NCBI GenBank assembly: GCA_018268545.1
Contig: JAFDWI010000262.1
Coordinates: forward strand, 1 to 7,722
Length of the DNA stretch: 7,722 bases
Direction of reading: 5' to 3'
DNA from: Actinomycetota bacterium
Lineage (GTDB): Bacteria > Actinomycetota > Acidimicrobiia > Acidimicrobiales > Iamiaceae
Made by a program: the position numbers and the translations under genes. The stretch's first letter is position 1; the number at the start of each line of letters is the position of its first letter. Below, piece by piece: positions 5,039 to 7,722 of this stretch. The notes under the pieces are model-generated. The model did no database searches and was not told the origin of the DNA. It saw nothing but the letters and a program-made list of their open reading frames with translations.

Positions 5039-7000
5039 ATGGCCAACCGACTCGCCGACGCGTCGTCCCCGTATCTGCGCCAGCACGCCGACAACCCGGT
5101 GGACTGGTGGCAGTGGGGCGACGACGCGTTCGCCGAGGCGAAACGGCGGGACTGCCCGGTGCTGATCTCGATCGGCTACGCGGCCTGCCACTGGTGCCAT
5201 GTGATGGCCCACGAGTCGTTCGAGAACCCCGACATCGCGGCGATCATGAACGAGTCTTTCGTGAACATCAAGGTCGACCGTGAGGAACGGCCCGACATCG
5301 ACGCGGTGTACATGGAAGCCACCCAGGCGATGACCGGTTCCGGAGGCTGGCCGATGACCGTGGTCGCCACCCCCGACGGTCAACCGTTCTTCTGTGGCAC
5401 GTACTTCCCGGCCCGGGGCCGCAACGGCCAGGCCGGGTTCGGCGAGATCTGCGGTGCGCTCGCCGCGGCCTGGGAGGACTCACGCGACAAGGTCCTCACC
5501 CAGGCCGCCGCGGTGGTCGAGCACCTGCGTTCGACGTCGTTCACCCCGGCGGAGCTGCCGACGATCGCGGATTTCGACAACGCGGTCGCGAACCTGGTCG
5601 CGCTGTACGAGCCGCGTTGGGGTGGGTTCGGCGGTGCACCGAAGTTCCCCCAACCCATGGCGATCGATGTGCTGTTGGGCGCGTTCGTGCGTCACGCCGA
5701 CGACGCGGCGCTCAAGGTCGCCGTGGACACGCTGGACGCGATGGCGGCGGGTGGCATCTACGACCATCTCGGTGGCGGGTTCGCCCGCTATTCGACCGAC
5801 GCGAAGTGGCTCGTGCCGCACTTCGAGAAGATGTTGAGCGACCAGGCGTTGCTCGTTCGTGCCTACACCCACGCCTTCCAGCTCGTCGGGCTGGACCGGC
5901 ACCGCCAGGTGATCGCCGAGACGATCGCGTACGTGCTGCGCGACCTGCGCCTGGAGGGCGGCGGGTTCGCGTCGTCCGAGGACGCGGACGCCGACGGGGT
6001 CGAGGGCAGCTTCCAGGTGTGGACGCCGGATGAGATCCGTTCGGTCCTGGTCGACGACCCCGAGGCGGCCGAAGCGGCGACCCGGTGGTGGTCGGTCACC
6101 GAGGGCGGCAACTTCGAGGGCACGTCGATCCTGCACCGGCTGGAGCATCGCACCGATCTGATCCGTCCCGATGCCGTGGAACGGGCCCGCGCAGCCCTGT
6201 TCACCGCCCGGGAACAGCGGGTCCGCCCCGGGCTGGACGACAAGGTGCTCGCCGAGTGGAACGCGCTGATGGTCGGCGCGCTCGCCGAGGCGTCGGTCGC
6301 ACTCGGTGAACCCGACTGGCTCACCGCGGCCGAGCGTTGTGCAACGTTCCTGCTCGAGCACCTGCGCGACGACGCAGGTTGGCACCGGTCCTGGCACCCC
6401 GAGGGGGGTGCGGGGCCACGGGCGGTCGCCGTGGACCTGGCCGGCCTGTGCGACGCCTTCACCCGTCTGTACGAGGCGACCGGAACCGACCGTTGGCTGG
6501 ACGAGGCCCGGGCCTGCGCCGAGGTGCTGTTGGCCGACTACGCGGATGAGGCCTCCGGCGGGTTCTTCACCACGGCGCACGACGCCGAGACCCTGGTCGC
6601 CCGCCAGAAGGACGTCCAGGACTCCCCGACGCCGTCGGCGAACAGCGCGGCGGCGGTGGCTCTGGCGCGCCTGGGTGCCATCGTGACCGAGGAGCGCTAC
6701 CTCGACGCGGCACGTGGGGTGACCGCGCTGACGGGTCGTTTCGCCGGGCAGCACCCCACCGCGTTCGCCCATCTGCTCGCCGCGATCACCCTGCTCGATT
6801 CGGGCACGACCGAGGTCACGATCTCGGGGACGGGACCGGTGACCGACGACCTGCTCACCGCCTACCGCGCGACCTGGCGCCCGGACGTGGTCGTCCGCTA
6901 CGCGCCGGACGCGGATCCGGGCGCCATGGTCTGTCGTAACCAGGTCTGCGATCTCCCCACCACCGACCCGACCGTGCTCAGCGCGTCACTCGGCGATTGA
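5039..7000 (+). CDS. Thioredoxin-domain protein of the DUF255/YyaL (SSP411, spermatogenesis-associated protein 20-like) family
   Basis: 653 residues, near full length for this widely conserved but poorly characterised family. The N-terminal thioredoxin-like domain (about 1-165) opens with NRL..ASSPYLRQHADNPVDW and carries CHWCHVM (Cys50, Cys53), then GGWPM (102-106, containing a likely cis-Pro) and CGTYFP (119-124). The rest resembles an alpha/alpha-toroid, six-hairpin glycosidase-like fold: PKFP (201-204), GGIYDHLGGGFARYS (238-252), WLVPHFEKML (257-266), KVLAEWNALM (402-411) and a C-terminal VCRNQVC pair (Cys632, Cys637). No signal peptide is visible, so it is probably cytosolic. A redox or epimerase/glycosidase-like role has been suggested for the family; the reaction is unknown. 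It follows tetR by 27 nt, so read-through is possible. Confidence 0.95.
   Translation: MANRLADASSPYLRQHADNPVDWWQWGDDAFAEAKRRDCPVLISIGYAACHWCHVMAHESFENPDIAAIMNESFVNIKVDREERPDIDAVYMEATQAMTGSGGWPMTVVATPDGQPFFCGTYFPARGRNGQAGFGEICGALAAAWEDSRDKVLTQAAAVVEHLRSTSFTPAELPTIADFDNAVANLVALYEPRWGGFGGAPKFPQPMAIDVLLGAFVRHADDAALKVAVDTLDAMAAGGIYDHLGGGFARYSTDAKWLVPHFEKMLSDQALLVRAYTHAFQLVGLDRHRQVIAETIAYVLRDLRLEGGGFASSEDADADGVEGSFQVWTPDEIRSVLVDDPEAAEAATRWWSVTEGGNFEGTSILHRLEHRTDLIRPDAVERARAALFTAREQRVRPGLDDKVLAEWNALMVGALAEASVALGEPDWLTAAERCATFLLEHLRDDAGWHRSWHPEGGAGPRAVAVDLAGLCDAFTRLYEATGTDRWLDEARACAEVLLADYADEASGGFFTTAHDAETLVARQKDVQDSPTPSANSAAAVALARLGAIVTEERYLDAARGVTALTGRFAGQHPTAFAHLLAAITLLDSGTTEVTISGTGPVTDDLLTAYRATWRPDVVVRYAPDADPGAMVCRNQVCDLPTTDPTVLSASLGD
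5534..5559 (+). repeat. Direct repeat copy 2 (coding copy) of the 26-nt sequence at 2252-2277
   Basis: Lies in frame inside the DUF255 gene, where the 21 identical bases encode TSFTPAE (residues 166-172) at the junction between the thioredoxin domain and the toroid. The exact match to the spacer copy is 21 nt, with 25 of 26 overall, in the same orientation and 3,282 bp apart. Confidence 0.6.
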
Positions 7001-7022
7001 GCTGCGCCACGACGCCGACTTT

Positions 7023-7039
7023 GTAGCACGCGGTGCTAC
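7023..7039. promoter_or_regulatory. Operator-like palindrome of the second TA module
   Basis: GTAGCAC-GCG-GTGCTAC is a perfect 7-bp inverted repeat with a 3-nt centre, lying 11-27 nt upstream of the antitoxin GTG. It overlaps the first bases of the TACGCT -10 box, so bound antitoxin or TA complex would block transcription. This is the usual position for Phd/VapB autoregulatory sites; binding is inferred. Confidence 0.65.
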
Positions 7040-7042
7040 GCT
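7037..7042 (+). promoter_or_regulatory. -10 box of the second antitoxin gene, leaderless start
   Basis: TACGCT ends 7 nt before GTG 7050. The intervening TGACGAC has no Shine-Dalgarno, so a leaderless mRNA starting at or next to the GTG is likely. No consensus -35 was found. Confidence 0.55.
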
Positions 7043-7049
7043 TGACGAC

Positions 7050-7304
7050 GTGCCACGGGACCTGACCCAGCGTGAACTCCGCAACGAGAGCGGCACCATC
7101 ATGCGCCTGCTCGACCAGGGCGAATCCTTCATCGTCACCCGCAACGGCGTGCCGGTCGGCCAGCTGACACCACTTCATCGTCGTCGTTTCGTCGACGCAC
7201 AGACCGTGGTCGCCCTGTTCGCCGGTGCACCTCGTGTGGACGCCGCGTCCTTCCGTGCAGACATCGATGCGCTCGCCGACCCGGCAGCGTTCCCCGATGG
7301 CTGA
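7050..7304 (+). CDS. Phd/YefM-like antitoxin of the second TA module
   Basis: 84-residue antitoxin expected to neutralise the overlapping PIN toxin and repress its own promoter. The N-terminal half is a clear Phd-type fold: residues 1-12 MPRDLTQRELRN, then a helix through SGTIMRLLDQGES, and the beta strands FIVTRNGVPVGQLTP. The C-terminal part (about 45-84), with FRADIDALADPAAF, is the likely toxin-binding helix. The GTG start is chosen because the fold begins directly after it and a -10 box lies 7 nt upstream. It starts 49 nt after the DUF255 stop, but the operator-like palindrome suggests an independent promoter. Its sequence is clearly different from the first antitoxin here, so the two modules are not a recent duplication. 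Confidence 0.9.
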   Translation: MPRDLTQRELRNESGTIMRLLDQGESFIVTRNGVPVGQLTPLHRRRFVDAQTVVALFAGAPRVDAASFRADIDALADPAAFPDG

Positions 7305-7710
7305 GCCCGTTCGGCCGACACGCGGGATCCTCGACACCTCGGTGGTGATCGATCTTGACGTGCTGCGCCCCGGGGACCTCCCCCGTGAGCTCGCCGTGAC
7401 GGCACTGACGATGGCCGAGCTCGCCGCGGGCCCAGCGGCGGCCCGTGACGCCGACGAACGAGCGCGCCGCCAGGACCGTCTGCAACGTGCCGAGGCCGCG
7501 TTCGACCCCTTGCCCTTCGACGTCAACGCGGCTCGTGCCTACGGCCGGATCTGCACGGCGGTCGTCGCGGCAGGACGAAAGGTGAGGGGCGCCCGGTCGG
7601 TCGACCTGTTGATCGCCGCCGTCGCCCTGGCGGAGGGGCTTCCGCTGTACACCCGCAACGGACCGGACTTCGCCGCACTCGGCGGACTCGTCGACGTGGT
7701 CGTCGTCTGA
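7297..7710 (+). CDS. PIN-domain ribonuclease toxin of the second TA module (VapC-like)
   Basis: 137-residue predicted Mg-dependent RNase. PIN-fold residues are present: Asp13 in ILDTSVVIDL, Glu41 in TMAELAAG, Asp103 in ARSVDLLIAAVA, and the TRNGPDF motif (119-125; Asn121, Asp124). This is the canonical VapC arrangement seen in mycobacterial VapC toxins. The start is ATG 7297, which overlaps the antitoxin stop by 8 nt (ATGGCTGA) and so implies coupled translation. The frame is open further upstream to 7225, but those residues only shadow the antitoxin gene and lack fold features. The gene is complete and shows no inactivating change. The 12 bases after it hold nothing recognisable. Confidence 0.92.
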   Translation: MAEPVRPTRGILDTSVVIDLDVLRPGDLPRELAVTALTMAELAAGPAAARDADERARRQDRLQRAEAAFDPLPFDVNAARAYGRICTAVVAAGRKVRGARSVDLLIAAVALAEGLPLYTRNGPDFAALGGLVDVVVV

Positions 7711-7722
7711 AGGCAGACGAAC

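Noticed and set aside
4361..5383. 340-codon minus-strand open frame across tetR and the start of the DUF255 gene
   Set aside because: It spans two real genes in antisense and the divergent promoter region; the composition is that of a shadow frame.
5480..6772. 430-codon minus-strand open frame inside the DUF255 gene
   Set aside because: It lies wholly antisense to the well-conserved DUF255 coding sequence; the translation is arginine-, glycine- and valine-rich with no domain signature.
7225..7296. Upstream extension of the second PIN toxin by 24 codons
   Set aside because: The extension lies entirely in the antitoxin gene; the PIN fold begins right after ATG 7297, which gives the usual short overlap.
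6978..7526. Minus-strand frame over the second TA module
   Set aside because: Antisense to both a Phd-type antitoxin and a PIN toxin with intact motifs; no domain features of its own.
1..7722. Mobile element, CRISPR array, tRNA or rRNA
   Set aside because: No transposase or integrase motifs, no evenly spaced short repeats, and no tRNA- or rRNA-like sequence were seen on either strand.

Overview
The window is GC-rich, gene-dense bacterial chromosome. The GC-rich third codon positions, several GTG starts, a wax ester synthase/diacylglycerol acyltransferase (WS/DGAT) gene and starts that sit directly behind TAnnnT -10 boxes point to an actinobacterium. Acidimicrobiia would fit, but that class-level guess is inference. 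I see no rRNA, tRNA, CRISPR array, insertion sequence, integrase or phage gene.

Layout, left to right. (1) Bases 1-1134, minus strand: a WS/DGAT cut by the window edge. (2) Bases 1135-1304: a spacer holding a perfect 20-bp inverted repeat. (3) Bases 1305-2126, minus: a class III (DODA/YgiD-type) extradiol dioxygenase. (4) Bases 2127-2329: a spacer with a terminator-like hairpin. (5) Bases 2330-2964, minus: a type II toxin-antitoxin (TA) pair, a Phd/YefM-like antitoxin followed by a PIN-domain toxin overlapping it by 4 nt, with an inverted repeat upstream. (6) Bases 3105-4310, minus: an alpha/beta hydrolase of the FrsA/Ayg1/pseudooxynicotine-hydrolase type. (7) Bases 4379-5011, plus: a divergent TetR regulator with a C-terminal WHG-type domain. 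(8) Bases 5039-7000, plus: a DUF255/YyaL thioredoxin-domain protein. (9) Bases 7050-7710, plus: a second Phd-like antitoxin and PIN toxin pair, with an 8-nt overlap and its own operator-like palindrome.

How the parts work together. The clearest functional unit is the hydrolase-TetR pair. A 14-bp palindrome sits in the short gap between them, at the -10 of the hydrolase promoter and over the -35 region of the tetR promoter, so the TetR protein probably represses both genes. Each TA pair is a self-contained autoregulated unit, and nothing ties either pair to the metabolic genes. The WS/DGAT (neutral lipid synthesis) and the dioxygenase (aromatic ring cleavage) share a strand but are separated by a strong hairpin and need not be co-transcribed.

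A pattern across the window: four genes (both antitoxins, tetR and the DUF255 gene) have a TAnnnT hexamer ending 6-7 nt before the start codon, and three of them lack a Shine-Dalgarno. This implies leaderless transcripts. The WS/DGAT, dioxygenase and hydrolase genes instead have clear Shine-Dalgarno sequences. I find no convincing undescribed multi-gene system. The best leads are the regulatory architecture, the 20-bp inverted repeat and an exact 21-nt repeat shared by a spacer and the DUF255 gene.
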